NCBI RefSeq assembly: GCF_000317065.1
Contig: NC_019701.1
Span: 1,302,001 to 1,366,000 of the forward strand
Length of the DNA stretch: 64,000 nucleotides
Reading direction: 5' to 3'
Source: Pseudanabaena sp. PCC 7367
Lineage (GTDB): Bacteria; Cyanobacteriota; Cyanobacteriia; Pseudanabaenales; Pseudanabaenaceae
The position numbers were made by a program, and so were the translations under genes. Positions 53,837-64,000 of the stretch are shown here, in pieces; positions within the stretch are counted from its first letter, which is position 1; each line of letters starts with the position of its first letter. The notes below the pieces were generated by a model that searched no databases, was not told where the DNA came from, and saw nothing but the letters and a program-made list of their open reading frames with translations.

Positions 53837-54607
53837 ATGACAGGCACCAGCGATCTCAGTGATTCAAGCAACCCAATTCAGCTCGGCGCACAACTCTACG
53901 CAGGCAAAGCCAAAATCCTCTATGCCACCAGCGATCCCAATGTGTTGCTGGCCTACTACAAAGACGATGCCACCGCCTTCAATGCCCAAAAACGGGGCAC
54001 GATCGCCAACAAGGGCGAGGTAAACTGCGCGATCGCCACTAATTTATTTAAATATCTAGAATCCAAGGGCATTGCCACCCACCTGATTGAACAAGTCACA
54101 ACCGATCGGCAGACCATCAAGGCAGTGAAAATTTTGCCCCTGGAAGTGGTAGTGCGCAATATTGCCGCTGGTAGTTTGGTTAAACGTACTGGCCTAGAGT
54201 TGGGGACAAAGTTAAACCAGGCGATCGTTGAGTTTTACTATAAAAAAGACGAATTGGGCGATCCTCTCTTCACTGATGCTCATATTGCTTTGCTGGAATT
54301 GGCTACCCCAGAGCAACTACAACAACTGCGCAAACTGGGTTTAGAAGTCAATCAGCATTTGCAAGCTTTTTTTAATCAATGCGATCTCACCCTGGTTGAT
54401 TTCAAGCTGGAGTTTGGCCTTGATCAGCAGGGCAATATTTTACTTGCCGATGAAATCAGCCCCGACACCTGTAGGTTATGGGATCAGCGCACCGATAATC
54501 CCAGCGATCGGGTGCTGGATAAGGATCGTTTTCGCCAGGATTTGGGCAATGTCGCTGCCGCCTATCAAGAAGTTATGACCCGCATTCAGGCCGCTTTTGC
54601 CAATTAA
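53837..54607 (+). CDS. purC: SAICAR synthetase
   Basis: 256 residues. Joins aspartate to CAIR in de novo purine synthesis. Starts with the ATP-binding GAQLYAGKAKILYATSDPNVLLAYYKDDATAF. It then shows KILPLEVVVRNIAAGSL and FKLEFGLDQQGNILLADEISPDTCRLWD, which is diagnostic. Normal length for a bacterial monofunctional PurC. Confidence 0.97.
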   Translation: MTGTSDLSDSSNPIQLGAQLYAGKAKILYATSDPNVLLAYYKDDATAFNAQKRGTIANKGEVNCAIATNLFKYLESKGIATHLIEQVTTDRQTIKAVKILPLEVVVRNIAAGSLVKRTGLELGTKLNQAIVEFYYKKDELGDPLFTDAHIALLELATPEQLQQLRKLGLEVNQHLQAFFNQCDLTLVDFKLEFGLDQQGNILLADEISPDTCRLWDQRTDNPSDRVLDKDRFRQDLGNVAAAYQEVMTRIQAAFAN

Positions 54608-55317
54608 TACCCCCGATCGCCCTGAAAAAACTAGCCTAATTAGCCGCTAATGGGGGATACTATGTAATTATCCCCATGATCTAAACTCAATTAACTGCCT
54701 GAGTCATCTTCTCCCCCTAGATCGCCGATTAAGCTTCTCCCTCACAAGTTAGCTAAGCTATGGGCAGTTGGGTAGGATCGAAGGATTAACTCCTGATTTT
54801 CCTAGCCAGCATAGTGATTGACTTGCACTTCCCGCTAGAACCACAGTTCTTGGTGGAGGTTGATAGTTATTGACTATTAATCACGATTAAAGTCCTGTGA
54901 ATGTTAAAGCATGGCTTGGGCATTGCGATCGTTAGTTGAATTAAAACTTGGGGCATAGAGCCTTTGTGTGAATGATCAAAGCCTAATCAGCTAAGTTAAA
55001 TTTGTAACTTAAGCGAAAAATCATGATGGTTTGCAACGAAAATTCTGGCTAATTAAATTTCAGTTAGCTGAATCTCAATAACCAAAATTGGTGGTTTGGT
55101 TTACCACTAAACGCAGATCATCCGATTTCAAGTTGCGGCGATCGCTAAATCTCAATAATATATAGACTTGCTGATTCCAGGTGGTCAAAAGAATCGATTA
55201 ATAACCCAACAGTCCTTTAATCAGGTTTACTAATACTAAACTAAACTAATAAGTTCTTGTTGCGTTTCGGCGGTTCAATCCCGATAATCAATCTAGTTGG
55301 TGTGTGGCTTTATTAAT
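54608..55317. other. Long intergenic region upstream of the Omp85 gene
   Basis: About 700 bases. A hairpin GGGGATA/TATCCCC (54653-54675) lies 45 bases after purC; it lacks a T-tract but may end the purC transcript. The rest shows only very short frames. A GGCGGTTCAATCCCG stretch near 55269 looks like a T-arm at first sight but does not pair. No gene recognised. Confidence 0.45.
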
Positions 55318-57537
55318 ATGCGTTTAACTCTGCTTGCCTTGACTACCCTAATTTACTCAACCTCAGTGGCGGTAATAGTGCCATCGCGGGTCGAGGCAAC
55401 CGAACCAGACACGGCAATCGCTGGGATTACGGAAATCTCTGAAGTTGAAGTCGATCAGGTCGCTGATCAAAATATTGCCGAGATCGAAGGCACTCAACCA
55501 ATTGAGACAACTAGTGAGCTATTCAATGAACCATTGGTTTTAACTCAGGTCAGCCAAAATACCACACCTGCCACTGAAGATGAAGATGATGAAGATACAG
55601 ATGCTCCGGCTGAACCTACTGAATCTACTGAAAGTCCAGAGAGTCCAGATCGCCCAGACAGTCCTGGCTCAAGCCCAACGGAAACAGAACCGCCTCAAGC
55701 CACCGAAGATATTCCAGTTTTGATCGGTGAGGTATTGGTGGTCACGCCAGCAGGGACATCCCTACCAACCGATCTGGAAAATGAAGTCTACCAGGCGATC
55801 GATACTACGCCAGGACGCACCACCACCCGCAAACAACTACAAGCAGACATTGAATCGGTTTTTGGCACTGGCTATTTTAGTAATGTGCAAGCGCAACCAG
55901 AAGACACCGACATTGGCGTAAGAGTCACCTTTGTGGTGCAGCCATATCCAGTGCTCAGGGCAATTACAACCGAGGGCACTCAAGTATTAGATGCGGGCAT
56001 CGAAGATCCCGAAACCGGCGAGACGATCGCCAAGTCGGAAGTGCTGAACAATATTTTCGGCGATCAAGTTGGCAAAACCGCTAACCTCCGCTTCATCCAA
56101 GAGGGAGTCGAAGAATTAGAACAGTTCTATCAAGATCGCGGCTATGTATTGGCTCAGGTAGTACCCGATGGAGTCAGGCTATCCCCCGATGGCACAGTGA
56201 CCCTGAGCGTGGCAGAAGGGGAAATCGAAGCGATTACAGTGGCCTTTTTGAATGAAGAAGGTCAGACCACCAATGAAGACGGCACCATCGTGGAAGGTCG
56301 CACCCATGATTACATTGTCACCCGTGAGCTGAGTTTGCAGCCCGGCGAGGTATTTAACCGCAACACTGTCCAAGATGACCTGCAACAGGTGTTCAATCTA
56401 GGGATTTTTGACGATGTGAACCTGGGGCTGTCTCCTGGTGAAGACCCACGCAAAGTGATCGTGACCGTGAATGTGCAAGAGCGCAATACCGGATCGATCG
56501 CGGTTGGGGCTGGGATTAGCTCCGCTTCTGGGCTATTTGGTACAGTCAGCTTCCAGCAGCAAAACCTGGGCGGCAACAACCAGAAACTGGGCTTGGATAT
56601 TCAAGTTGGTGAACGCGAGCTACTATTCGATCTCAACTTCACCGATCCCTGGATTGCTGGCGATCCCCATAAAACCTCTTTTACTGCCAATATTTTTAAT
56701 CGTCGCCTGTTTAGCTTTATCTTTGATGACCCAGACGATCTGGTCTCGAATGTTGGTGTGGGGCCAGATGACGACACCCCAAGGGAAAATCGACTGGGGT
56801 TTGGGTTTGGCTTCTCACGCCCATTAGACGACAATACAACTGCTTCGGTGGGCTTCCGCTATGAGCGGGTCAGGATCACCGACGACGACAATAATACCTT
56901 TGCCTTTGATAACAGCGGCAACAAATTATCGGTAAGTGATTCGGGCAAAGATGATTTGTTCTTATTTCAAACAGCCGTAGCCAGGGATTTGCGCAATGAC
57001 CCAGTTGCACCCACCAGTGGCTCGGTGTTACGACTTGCCAATGAGGTCGCGGCTCCATTTGGCAGTGGCTCAATTTTCTTCAATCGAATTCGAGCCAGCT
57101 ATAGCTTCTATCTGCCAGTCCAGTTTACTAATTTCAATGAAGGCCCACAGGCTCTGGCTTTTAATGCCCAAATTGGTACGATTCTGGGTGATGCCCCTCC
57201 CTATGAAGCTTTTAGCCTTGGTGGTAGCAGCACGGTACGGGGCTGGGATCAGGGCGCGATCGGTGCGGGTAAGAGTTTTGCACTGCTGTCAGCAGAATAT
57301 CGCTTCCCGATTATCTCAATCCTGAATGGCGTGGTATTTGGTGATGTGGGTACTACGTTTGGTACTGATAACGACGTGATTGGGAGGCCTTCGGTGGTCA
57401 GAGATAAACCCGGTACGGGTGCTGGCTATGGTGTGGGGGTGCGGATTCGATCACCACTAGGGGCAATCCGGATCGACTATGGTTTTGCCAGTGATGGTGG
57501 TAATCAGTTTAGTTTTGGCCTGGGCGAGAAGTTCTAA
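55318..57537 (+). CDS. Omp85/BamA-family outer membrane protein
   Basis: 739 residues from the ATG at 55318 (a TTG 21 bases upstream is in frame). Signal peptide (MRLTLLALTTLIYSTSVAVI), then a disordered acidic and proline-rich stretch to about 140. POTRA domains follow, up to three (about 145-410), then a C-terminal beta barrel. The barrel includes NTGSIAVGAGISSASGLFGT and the L6 lock motif VRGW in SSTVRGWDQGAIGAG. It ends FSFGLGEKF with a terminal Phe, as in outer membrane barrels. Inserts outer-membrane proteins. The proline-rich linker before POTRA1 is typical of cyanobacterial Omp85. Confidence 0.93.
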   Translation: MRLTLLALTTLIYSTSVAVIVPSRVEATEPDTAIAGITEISEVEVDQVADQNIAEIEGTQPIETTSELFNEPLVLTQVSQNTTPATEDEDDEDTDAPAEPTESTESPESPDRPDSPGSSPTETEPPQATEDIPVLIGEVLVVTPAGTSLPTDLENEVYQAIDTTPGRTTTRKQLQADIESVFGTGYFSNVQAQPEDTDIGVRVTFVVQPYPVLRAITTEGTQVLDAGIEDPETGETIAKSEVLNNIFGDQVGKTANLRFIQEGVEELEQFYQDRGYVLAQVVPDGVRLSPDGTVTLSVAEGEIEAITVAFLNEEGQTTNEDGTIVEGRTHDYIVTRELSLQPGEVFNRNTVQDDLQQVFNLGIFDDVNLGLSPGEDPRKVIVTVNVQERNTGSIAVGAGISSASGLFGTVSFQQQNLGGNNQKLGLDIQVGERELLFDLNFTDPWIAGDPHKTSFTANIFNRRLFSFIFDDPDDLVSNVGVGPDDDTPRENRLGFGFGFSRPLDDNTTASVGFRYERVRITDDDNNTFAFDNSGNKLSVSDSGKDDLFLFQTAVARDLRNDPVAPTSGSVLRLANEVAAPFGSGSIFFNRIRASYSFYLPVQFTNFNEGPQALAFNAQIGTILGDAPPYEAFSLGGSSTVRGWDQGAIGAGKSFALLSAEYRFPIISILNGVVFGDVGTTFGTDNDVIGRPSVVRDKPGTGAGYGVGVRIRSPLGAIRIDYGFASDGGNQFSFGLGEKF

Positions 57538-57585
57538 GTTTTTTAGTTTTTTCTCTATTTAATTTAATTAAGCAGCTAATCAGCC

Positions 57586-58617
57586 TTAATCAGCCAAGGC
57601 CATCCGCTCCATCAGATAGCACAAGCAATCCTGGCGGATAATTTCCGGCTTCAGCGTCAGCATCGAGGGCATCAATGGCGCAGCGGTAACAATTTGCTGA
57701 TCGATCGTTTTGAAATAGCGATCGGCCACATTTTCACCCTGCTCATTTTGGACGTCTAGATATCTTTTGCTGGCTTCCCCATTGGAGCGCACATAACACA
57801 GGGAAGTATTGACTGGCAGTTCTTGAAAGTTCAGCCGATCTAAATCGATCGGAAAACACAGATCGATCGCAATTGGTTCACAGGCTGGATCGCCAAAGCC
57901 AAAACTAATATGCTCAGGGATTTTAACGATCGCCACGGTGTGAAATAAATCAATATCGGTGACAGGCGTAGTTGGGATTGTATCCAGAGCCAGACAGGTT
58001 TCTAAATAATTCAGCGCATGCCTGGTTCCCTCTGGCTTACCCGGTTGGCCACATTCGAGCGTAATCGAGGGGCACATCTCGGCAAAAGCCATGGTAAGCA
58101 GCGTGTTGGGTGAGGTGAAATAAACAATACTATGGCCAAATAAATTTGCTAAATGCAAAGACCGTCGATCGCACTGGCTAATACAACCATAGTGAGGATT
58201 GCGGCCAGTGTTGTTGTGAATATCGATCGAAGCAAACACCCCCCGCGATCGCATATCTGCTAACACCTGCTGCGCCATCTCTTGCTCCGGCGTATGGCCA
58301 GGTTGCCAGATCCGATTGTAGTCCGGTTGATGCTCTAGGTGGCGCTTTTGATGCTTGGCAGCAGCAACATTGCCAATAAACAGCGATAGGGCACGCGGTA
58401 GGGGCTGATTGGCATATTTGGTGAGTAGCTGCTGGATCGCTCTCCAGCCAGTAGTTTCATTGCCATGCAAAAGGACTGAGACAAATAAGGGGGGCTCCTT
58501 CTGACCTGGGAAGTGAATTAAGGTAGGGCCGCTTAATTGTTGATGTAACTCGGTGGCATTGAGTTCGAGCAAGCTTTTGAGCAATCTGGGGGGCAATGAG
58601 TTGAGAGTAGTGAGCAT
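57586..58617 (-). CDS. AstE/aspartoacylase-like zinc peptidase (M14 family)
   Basis: 343 residues. Zinc-binding residues of the succinylglutamate desuccinylase/aspartoacylase group are visible: H51 and E54 in LLHGNETTG, H134 in SIDIHNNTG, and the catalytic-type E188 in ITLECGQPG. No signal peptide, so probably cytoplasmic. It would remove an acyl or amino-acid group from a small substrate; the exact one is unknown. It is convergent with the Omp85 gene, with a 48-base gap. Confidence 0.8.
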   Translation of the reverse strand: MLTTLNSLPPRLLKSLLELNATELHQQLSGPTLIHFPGQKEPPLFVSVLLHGNETTGWRAIQQLLTKYANQPLPRALSLFIGNVAAAKHQKRHLEHQPDYNRIWQPGHTPEQEMAQQVLADMRSRGVFASIDIHNNTGRNPHYGCISQCDRRSLHLANLFGHSIVYFTSPNTLLTMAFAEMCPSITLECGQPGKPEGTRHALNYLETCLALDTIPTTPVTDIDLFHTVAIVKIPEHISFGFGDPACEPIAIDLCFPIDLDRLNFQELPVNTSLCYVRSNGEASKRYLDVQNEQGENVADRYFKTIDQQIVTAAPLMPSMLTLKPEIIRQDCLCYLMERMALAD

Positions 58618-58829
58618 GTTGGCTGGATAGGGCGATCGTGGTAATGAAGATATGGCTTTAATTACCAGGGATACAAATTATTAGCATTATTAGCAATAAA
58701 TAGCATAAACGATCGCCAGCTTCCCAACTACCTGAACCGGGATTATGGCGATCGCTTGCCTTGGCACTAATTAGCAGGACTTAGTTGTTAACTAAATAAT
58801 CCTGAGCGAGTCTATACTTTGCTCAATCA

Positions 58830-60230
58830 CTAGTCGCCCGTAATCGCCATACTATCGATCCACACTCTGGGGCTGACCCCTCTGGGCGTAACCTTGGCAG
58901 TTGGTTCAATGTAGGCGATCGACTTAAGCAAATCCAGAATATCACCTGCCACCGTGGCCGATTCAATGCTGGTGCGATCGCCCTTATTTACGATCCAGCC
59001 CTTGAATGGTAAGGATAAAGACCCTTGCAAGGCATTGACCCCAGCATGGAGCGCTTGCAATTCATCAATGAAAACCACATTTTCCAACTTAGCCAGATCG
59101 TAGGCCGCATTTTCTGTCTCACCGGGTAACACATGCAAGAAACTAGGACTCACCGATACCTTGGCTCCCATGGTGGCATGACCAGTGGGCTTGGCATTGA
59201 GGCGCTTTGCCGTACCAGCGCTGTGCAAAAAGTTAGTTAGCTTCCCAGCCGTAATCACTGGCACCCGGCGGGTGGGTGTACCTTCACCATCAAAGGCACT
59301 GGCGGCCACATTGCCAGAATGCAACTCATCATCAAACACCGAGAGCGCCGGACTGGCTATCTCATTGCCGATCGATTCGGGCGTAGATAGGCTTTGCTTA
59401 TCGAGAATATTCTGGGCATTAAACAAATTCGAGAAGGCATAGAGCAAACTCAAAAAGGCTTTGGCAGAAAATACAACTTTATATTTACCGGTAGTAATTT
59501 TCTGATAGTTATAGTGGCTGATCGTTTTTTCCTTAGTTTCCTCAATGCAACCACGAATATCTAAGCCATCCAGGCCAATACTGAGGCGATAGGCGCTACC
59601 ACTACGCGGTTTTTTGCCGCCTGCTTCGGTGGTTTGGGCATACAAAAACAACGTGGTGACGCTGTGAGCTTCCTGGCGCTTGGCTCCGGCACTATTGAGA
59701 TAAAAATGGATAACATCCTTTTGAGACATGCCGTTATAGGGCACAGCCTCGATCGCCTCGTGGGCTTCAACCAGTTCTTTTTCGGCTGATAGCAGAATAT
59801 CCAATAGGGATTGAATGGGCGCAGAATCAGCAATTTGCTCTTTATGCTCAATCCGTTCCAGGGCTGCCGGATCGAGGGGGGCGATCGCTTCGGGGCTGAA
59901 ATCAGGCACATGCTCAGTTACGCCAAAGGCACTGGCTTCAGCAGCGGTTTTGAGGGCTAGCTCCAGCCCAGCCGGATCGATGTCGGTGGTGGAAGTCACG
60001 CCGACCGTATTTTGCTTACTCCAGACCCGCACCGTGATGCTAGAGCGATTGGAGGCTCCTACCTGCTTGGGCGATCCCTCATAAACATCAGCTTCGGTTT
60101 CATCCACGGTCGATCCATAGATGTCGTATTTGCTAATGCCCAGCCGATCGGCGATCGTTTTCACCTGATTGGCAAGATCGTCAATATTAAGGGTTGATTT
60201 TGTTGTTTCTCTGGCAATGGTTGCTGTCAT
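58830..60230 (-). CDS. TldD/PmbA family metalloprotease subunit TldE
   Basis: 466 residues. The non-zinc partner (TldE/PmbA) of the TldD/TldE protease that cleaves unfolded peptides in a nanocompartment-like heterodimer. Recognisable pieces: LGISKYDIYGSTVDETEADV, RVWSKQNTVGVTSTTD, SGNVAASAFDGEGTPTRRVP and GTAKRLNAKPTGHATMG. It lacks HExxxH, as expected. The tldD gene is upstream on the same strand, separated by 422 bases rather than directly adjoining. Confidence 0.88.
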   Translation of the reverse strand: MTATIARETTKSTLNIDDLANQVKTIADRLGISKYDIYGSTVDETEADVYEGSPKQVGASNRSSITVRVWSKQNTVGVTSTTDIDPAGLELALKTAAEASAFGVTEHVPDFSPEAIAPLDPAALERIEHKEQIADSAPIQSLLDILLSAEKELVEAHEAIEAVPYNGMSQKDVIHFYLNSAGAKRQEAHSVTTLFLYAQTTEAGGKKPRSGSAYRLSIGLDGLDIRGCIEETKEKTISHYNYQKITTGKYKVVFSAKAFLSLLYAFSNLFNAQNILDKQSLSTPESIGNEIASPALSVFDDELHSGNVAASAFDGEGTPTRRVPVITAGKLTNFLHSAGTAKRLNAKPTGHATMGAKVSVSPSFLHVLPGETENAAYDLAKLENVVFIDELQALHAGVNALQGSLSLPFKGWIVNKGDRTSIESATVAGDILDLLKSIAYIEPTAKVTPRGVSPRVWIDSMAITGD

Positions 60231-60652
60231 TGTTTAATTATTTAGGCTAGTTATGAGGATTTAATTACTTAGAAATTACTTAGAAATTACTTAGAAATTG
60301 CTTAGAGGTGGATGATTCGATTTCGTTGTAGTTGCTATGGCCACTCGATCTAGCTGAGTTTAAGAATATTTCTAGCTAACAAGCTGCATAAATATTGCTA
60401 AAAATCTTGGTGTTGAATCTTAGCCAAATTAGTTAACTGGGAGCTTGGGCGATCGCTGATTAATCACAAGTAATCATTCAATACGATCGCAATGATCCAG
60501 CAACTAAGGTCATTGGCAAGGGGGATTAATGGACTGCTGGCATAAATTCTAAATCTAGAGTTTTGGCTCTGATTCGATCGCCACAATTTTAGACTTGCAG
60601 AACAGATCTAGTGAATATGCGCCAGCCTATCAATCCCAAGCCCAATTTAGCT
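60231..60652. other. tldD-tldE spacer with tandem repeats
   Basis: About 420 bases. At 60264-60307 the 11-base unit ATTACTTAGAA occurs four times, the last copy degenerate (ATTGCTTAGAG), just upstream of tldE. The remainder has HIP1 sites and no gene. Confidence 0.7.
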
Positions 60653-62152
60653 CTAGCGACCACCCACAGTAATTGAATCTACTTTTAGGTGGGGTTGACC
60701 AACCGTGACATAAATACTGCCGCTGATCGAACCGCAGAAACCAGCCGCCAGATCAATATCCGCTGAACACATCGAAATTTTATTCATGATGTCCTTGGCC
60801 TCCCCAATCAAAGTAGCGCCCTTGAGGGGCTTGGTGACCTTACCATTTTCAATGAGATAAGCTTCATCCACCGCAAAGTTGAATTGGCCAGTACCACCAA
60901 CACTACCGCCGCCCATCTTCTTGCAATAGATGCCCTTATCGATCGAAGCAAACAAATCATCGACCGCATATTCACCAGGGGCAATATAGGTATTACGCAT
61001 CCGACTGGCGGCAGGATAGGCAAAGTTCTGACGACGACCGCTACCGGTGCGGGGGTGGCCAGTACGGATCGAACCAGCCCGATCGCTAATGAAATTCTTC
61101 AAAATGCCGTTCTCAATTAGCAAAGTGCGTTGCGCCGGCATCCCTTCATCATCCATGTCGATCGTGCCAAAGGCATTATTACTCAAGCCTTCATCCCAAG
61201 CGGTTAGGCTTTCATGGGCGATCTGCTCGCCTTTTTTATCGATGAATGGCGTAGTTTTACTCTCGATCTGGGTGGTTTCCAACAAATGGCCGCAGGCTTC
61301 ATGGAAAATCACACCGCCAAATTTGTTTGCCATCACGATCGGGTAGGTGCCCGATTCCACATAATCGGCATAGAGCATCTTACCGGCCGATTCGGATACT
61401 TCTTCTGCATCGGTGTCATATTGCCAACCGCGCAAAAACTCTGGTTCGCCGGTGCTGCCATTGCGTTTGTTGATCGAAGATCGATTTGTACCATCAGCAC
61501 AAAGCAGACTATAGCCCACTGACTGAGTCAGGCGAATATCCCTGGCAAAAGTGCCATCACTGGCAGCCACCAAAACCTCTTGCCAATCGCGGAAATAACT
61601 GGAACGGCGCGATTGTACATGGCTGGCTCGTTTAGCAAGGGCTCCATTGGCCTGCAACAAAATCTCGCCCATTTCCTGCATCGAGCTACAACCTACCAAC
61701 CAGTTTTCTTTATTGTTAATATTATTAATTTGATTACCACCGATCGCCGTGTAATCACGCAGCAGCTCCAGATTAACCGTAGGAATATAGGCAGTGGGTG
61801 CGGGTAAGCTCAGCCCCAAAATTGAGATCGCTTTTTCCAGGGCAGCTTTCAGCCCCGCAAAGGAGACATCATTAGTGCTGACATAGCAATCGGCCTTGCC
61901 CTTGAATACTCGCACGCCAGCGCCAGTGGAAAGACGGGGTGAAATACTGGTGATCGAGTCATCTTCGGCCAGACAACTAACAAAATTGACACGCTCCAGG
62001 AAAAATTCCACAAAATCAGCACCAGCAGCCCTACCTAAGCCCAATAAAGTTGATAGGGTATCTTCCCAGCTAGCATCCAAACGGGTAATCACATTTTGAT
62101 ATTGCAGGGTGGGAATTTCTTGGGTACGCAGGAGTGGGGTAGTTGCGATCAT
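60653..62152 (-). CDS. tldD: TldD metalloprotease, catalytic subunit
   Basis: 499 residues. Zinc protease of the TldD/PmbA family. The metal motif HEACGH is at 284-289 in [15 protein letters not shown] cysteine in [13 protein letters not shown] is near the C-terminus. [15 protein letters not shown] and [20 protein letters not shown] are typical. Works with TldE to trim unfolded peptides and some ribosomally made peptide precursors. Start ATG at 62152. Confidence 0.9.
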   Translation of the reverse strand: MIATTPLLRTQEIPTLQYQNVITRLDASWEDTLSTLLGLGRAAGADFVEFFLERVNFVSCLAEDDSITSISPRLSTGAGVRVFKGKADCYVSTNDVSFAGLKAALEKAISILGLSLPAPTAYIPTVNLELLRDYTAIGGNQINNINNKENWLVGCSSMQEMGEILLQANGALAKRASHVQSRRSSYFRDWQEVLVAASDGTFARDIRLTQSVGYSLLCADGTNRSSINKRNGSTGEPEFLRGWQYDTDAEEVSESAGKMLYADYVESGTYPIVMANKFGGVIFHEACGHLLETTQIESKTTPFIDKKGEQIAHESLTAWDEGLSNNAFGTIDMDDEGMPAQRTLLIENGILKNFISDRAGSIRTGHPRTGSGRRQNFAYPAASRMRNTYIAPGEYAVDDLFASIDKGIYCKKMGGGSVGGTGQFNFAVDEAYLIENGKVTKPLKGATLIGEAKDIMNKISMCSADIDLAAGFCGSISGSIYVTVGQPHLKVDSITVGGR

Positions 62153-62453
62153 TTATGTCCTCTTGGTTCTATATATTTAGATTCTACAAAATGCTGGGAT
62201 TAGCTGGTGACGATCGCACCGTTTCCTAGGCCAGTTTAAGCTTAAATATTTCCCCAGACATAGATAGCAAGAGCATTATACAAGCCTTATGCTAGGCTCA
62301 GCCATACTGGTGATCAGCATTTACAAGCTATGGCTTACCTATGTCTTACCGAAGATCGCATGAAGGCCAGATATATAATATATATTGACATATCGGCTGT
62401 AGGCCAGCGATCGCCTGCCAAAAAACCAATCCTAACCCTATTAATTATTAATT
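62153..62453. other. Intergenic region, nothing recognised
   Basis: About 300 AT-rich bases between the ComFB gene and tldD (same strand). A TATATAATATATATT stretch near 62372 is simple-sequence. No gene or confident terminator. Confidence 0.4.
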
Positions 62454-63806
62454 CTAGATACTGGCATGACCATTGAGGCTGGCGATCACCCCATCATCTG
62501 CCATCTCTGGGCGGGTATAAGTTAGGGGAGTGGCTAGTAAGGGGTAATGCAATTCAATACAGGCCACCGAGGGAATTCGCTGGAGGGTTTTGCGAGCGAC
62601 CAGGCGGGGATTATCCGCCAACCAACCAAAGGTTTGCCAATTATTTGCTTTCATCAGTAAAACATCACCCTGGCTGCTTTCAATCAATGACATATCCGCA
62701 TCCCCAGGCTTCAATCGCAATGATTTATAGATTTTGCCAACGGTTTTCCAGCGGTTGCGCCAGTCTGGCCCCATCGTGCGGGCAGCTTCGAGGGCTTCTT
62801 CAACCATAATTGCCACATTTCGCCAGGTAATATCATCCCGTTGCAGCAACGATCGCAGCTCAGATAATGATTTATCCTGCTCCAGGTCAAACCTAGTAAA
62901 GGGCAATGGCCCAACCAGACGTTTAGGGGTTTTACTCAAGGTCAAGATCGCTTGCACCACGGCCGATTCTATTTCGTCGGCTAGCTCAAGGTGGGCACGC
63001 TGTTGCTGCCGTTTATAGCCCTGGGCAGAGGTCGCATACATCGGTGGCAATCGATTCAGGGCATAGGCAGCCACATCCTCGCCCTTAACCTGCCTGGACA
63101 CCAGGCTGCTCAGGCGCTTAAGCTGTTCTTCAGATTCTGTCAGTACCAGCTTTTCAAGCACATTGGTGATCCCATAGTCCGCGTTAAGCATATAGGAATC
63201 AAAGTCATCACGATCGGCCAGATCACCACTTGGATATTCCTCGGCGATCGCGGCTACCGAGTTGACATGATTGCTGGCATGATTAAAATCAAGCTTGCGT
63301 TCGCGCCAGGTACTTTGCCGAAACTTGGCTCGTTTTAGATAATCTTTAATGTCGCTAACCTGCTTGCGGGTACGACTGACATAGGAGTGGGGGCTAAGGC
63401 TGCCATATCTTACCCCCTCCAGTGCCACAAAGGTTGCCTGGGGTACTTCTGCCCAATTCATATGGGGCTTATTGAATATTTTTTGGAGTTGCGCCAGGGC
63501 GTGGGCGGGTGATGAGATATCTACACCGGAAAGCGGTGTCACTTCACGATCGCTATCTCTGCTCACATTCATCATCGCCTTTTGGACAGCACTAATCACC
63601 TTGGGGCGCATTTCGCTATGAGCACGCTTACGTTGCTGTAGCCAGCCACGATCGGTACTGGCATACATTGGTGGCAGTAGATTTAGCGCATAGGCAGCAA
63701 CATCGCTCAATTCAATACTTTGTGAAATACTATTCCCCAAGCGTTGCAGTTGGTGTTTGGCTTCTTCTACTACCAGATCCTCAATGGTATTTTTGAGGCT
63801 GACCAT
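62454..63806 (-). CDS. Tandem ComFB-domain protein
   Basis: 450 residues with two ComFB-like domains. The first (about 5-95) has ELSDVAAYALNLLPPMYASTDRGWLQQ. The second (about 210-305) has VKGEDVAAYALNRLPPMYATSAQGYKRQ. Cyanobacterial ComFB proteins have been reported as cyclic-dinucleotide receptors affecting motility and competence. The link region (about 95-205) and a C-terminal region of about 130 residues are helical and of unknown role. Most cyanobacterial ComFB proteins carry one domain, so this duplication is notable. No membrane segment. Confidence 0.85.
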   Translation of the reverse strand: MVSLKNTIEDLVVEEAKHQLQRLGNSISQSIELSDVAAYALNLLPPMYASTDRGWLQQRKRAHSEMRPKVISAVQKAMMNVSRDSDREVTPLSGVDISSPAHALAQLQKIFNKPHMNWAEVPQATFVALEGVRYGSLSPHSYVSRTRKQVSDIKDYLKRAKFRQSTWRERKLDFNHASNHVNSVAAIAEEYPSGDLADRDDFDSYMLNADYGITNVLEKLVLTESEEQLKRLSSLVSRQVKGEDVAAYALNRLPPMYATSAQGYKRQQQRAHLELADEIESAVVQAILTLSKTPKRLVGPLPFTRFDLEQDKSLSELRSLLQRDDITWRNVAIMVEEALEAARTMGPDWRNRWKTVGKIYKSLRLKPGDADMSLIESSQGDVLLMKANNWQTFGWLADNPRLVARKTLQRIPSVACIELHYPLLATPLTYTRPEMADDGVIASLNGHASI

Positions 63807-64000
63807 ATGATGTTTAGTTCACAAATAACAGATGATGAGTAGCAAACTAATGAAACCGGGCATTTTTTGTATTTTCCATGCCTGTCCTCTGGTTTCACTT
63901 CAATGAATCCCTGTGCCAGTCTCAATGATTTTCAATACTTCTAGAGCAACAAGTCTATGTAACGTATAGAATACAGTCTTTTCTTGAGCGATCGCTTCAG

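Noticed and set aside
55255-55300. GGCGGTTCAATCCCG resembling a tRNA T-arm
   Set aside because: The five bases flanking the TTCAA loop do not pair, and no acceptor stem or anticodon arm can be built around it.

Overview
The window looks like a chromosomal segment of a filamentous or unicellular cyanobacterium. The octamer GCGATCGC (HIP1) and its core CGATCG recur throughout. There is a clear NtcA nitrogen regulator, a CCB2/CCB4-type cytochrome b6 maturation factor, a thylakoid-TLP40-like cyclophilin and an NB-ARC/TPR protein with the cyanobacterial vMAP-type N-terminal HTH. Gene style and base composition (mid-40s % GC by eye) remind me of the Pseudanabaena lineage; that placement is an impression only. 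No tRNA, rRNA, CRISPR array or complete insertion sequence was seen.

Layout. 1-7.1 kb is an accessory stretch: a FkbM methyltransferase, an AT-rich DUF3800 putative nuclease followed by a cloverleaf-like DNA/RNA fold, a GT39-type membrane glycosyltransferase, an orphan oligopeptide-type ABC permease and a lipoprotein. Two inverted copies of a ~113-bp MITE-like element with target-site duplications flank the last three. 7.1-11.1 kb is housekeeping (purH, a membrane protein, pyk). 11.2-17.3 kb is the most unusual part: an RsmI-like methyltransferase, a TGT-like transglycosylase with a changed zinc site, an ArmA/RmtB-family 16S rRNA methyltransferase homologue, rlmH, an AT-rich winged-helix/nucleotidyltransferase (AbiE-like) pair, and a second ArmA/RmtB-family homologue. 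If they act as their families do, all these modification enzymes target the ribosomal decoding centre or the tRNA wobble base. 17.5-26.5 kb holds another GT39 protein, metK, ntcA with a perfect NtcA box in its upstream region, a patatin-like lipase, a YcxB-like membrane protein, a CCB2/CCB4 factor and a DUF1176 lipoprotein.

26.5-39.5 kb is a long minus-strand run: aspA, a small conserved protein, glgP, a MoxR-type AAA ATPase paired with a giant DUF4132 protein (YehL/YehI-like), uppS, a ferritin-like di-iron protein and a possible 59-residue leader gene. 39.8-49 kb carries the NB-ARC/TPR protein, a third GT39 protein, a TVP38-type membrane protein, an OmpA-domain protein, ruvA and a coiled-coil protein with a 12-bp tandem repeat. 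49-64 kb carries nadK, a HEAT-repeat protein, the cyclophilin, a TSUP permease, purC, an Omp85 protein, an AstE/aspartoacylase-like peptidase, the tldE/tldD pair and a tandem ComFB protein.

The candidate for an undescribed system is the 11.8-17.3 kb RNA-modification cluster. Three enzymes lie in tandem on one strand (rsmI-like, tgt-like, armA-like). Two of them carry substitutions at family signature positions, which suggests accessory paralogues rather than the housekeeping copies. A possible toxin-antitoxin pair sits between the two armA/rmtB homologues.
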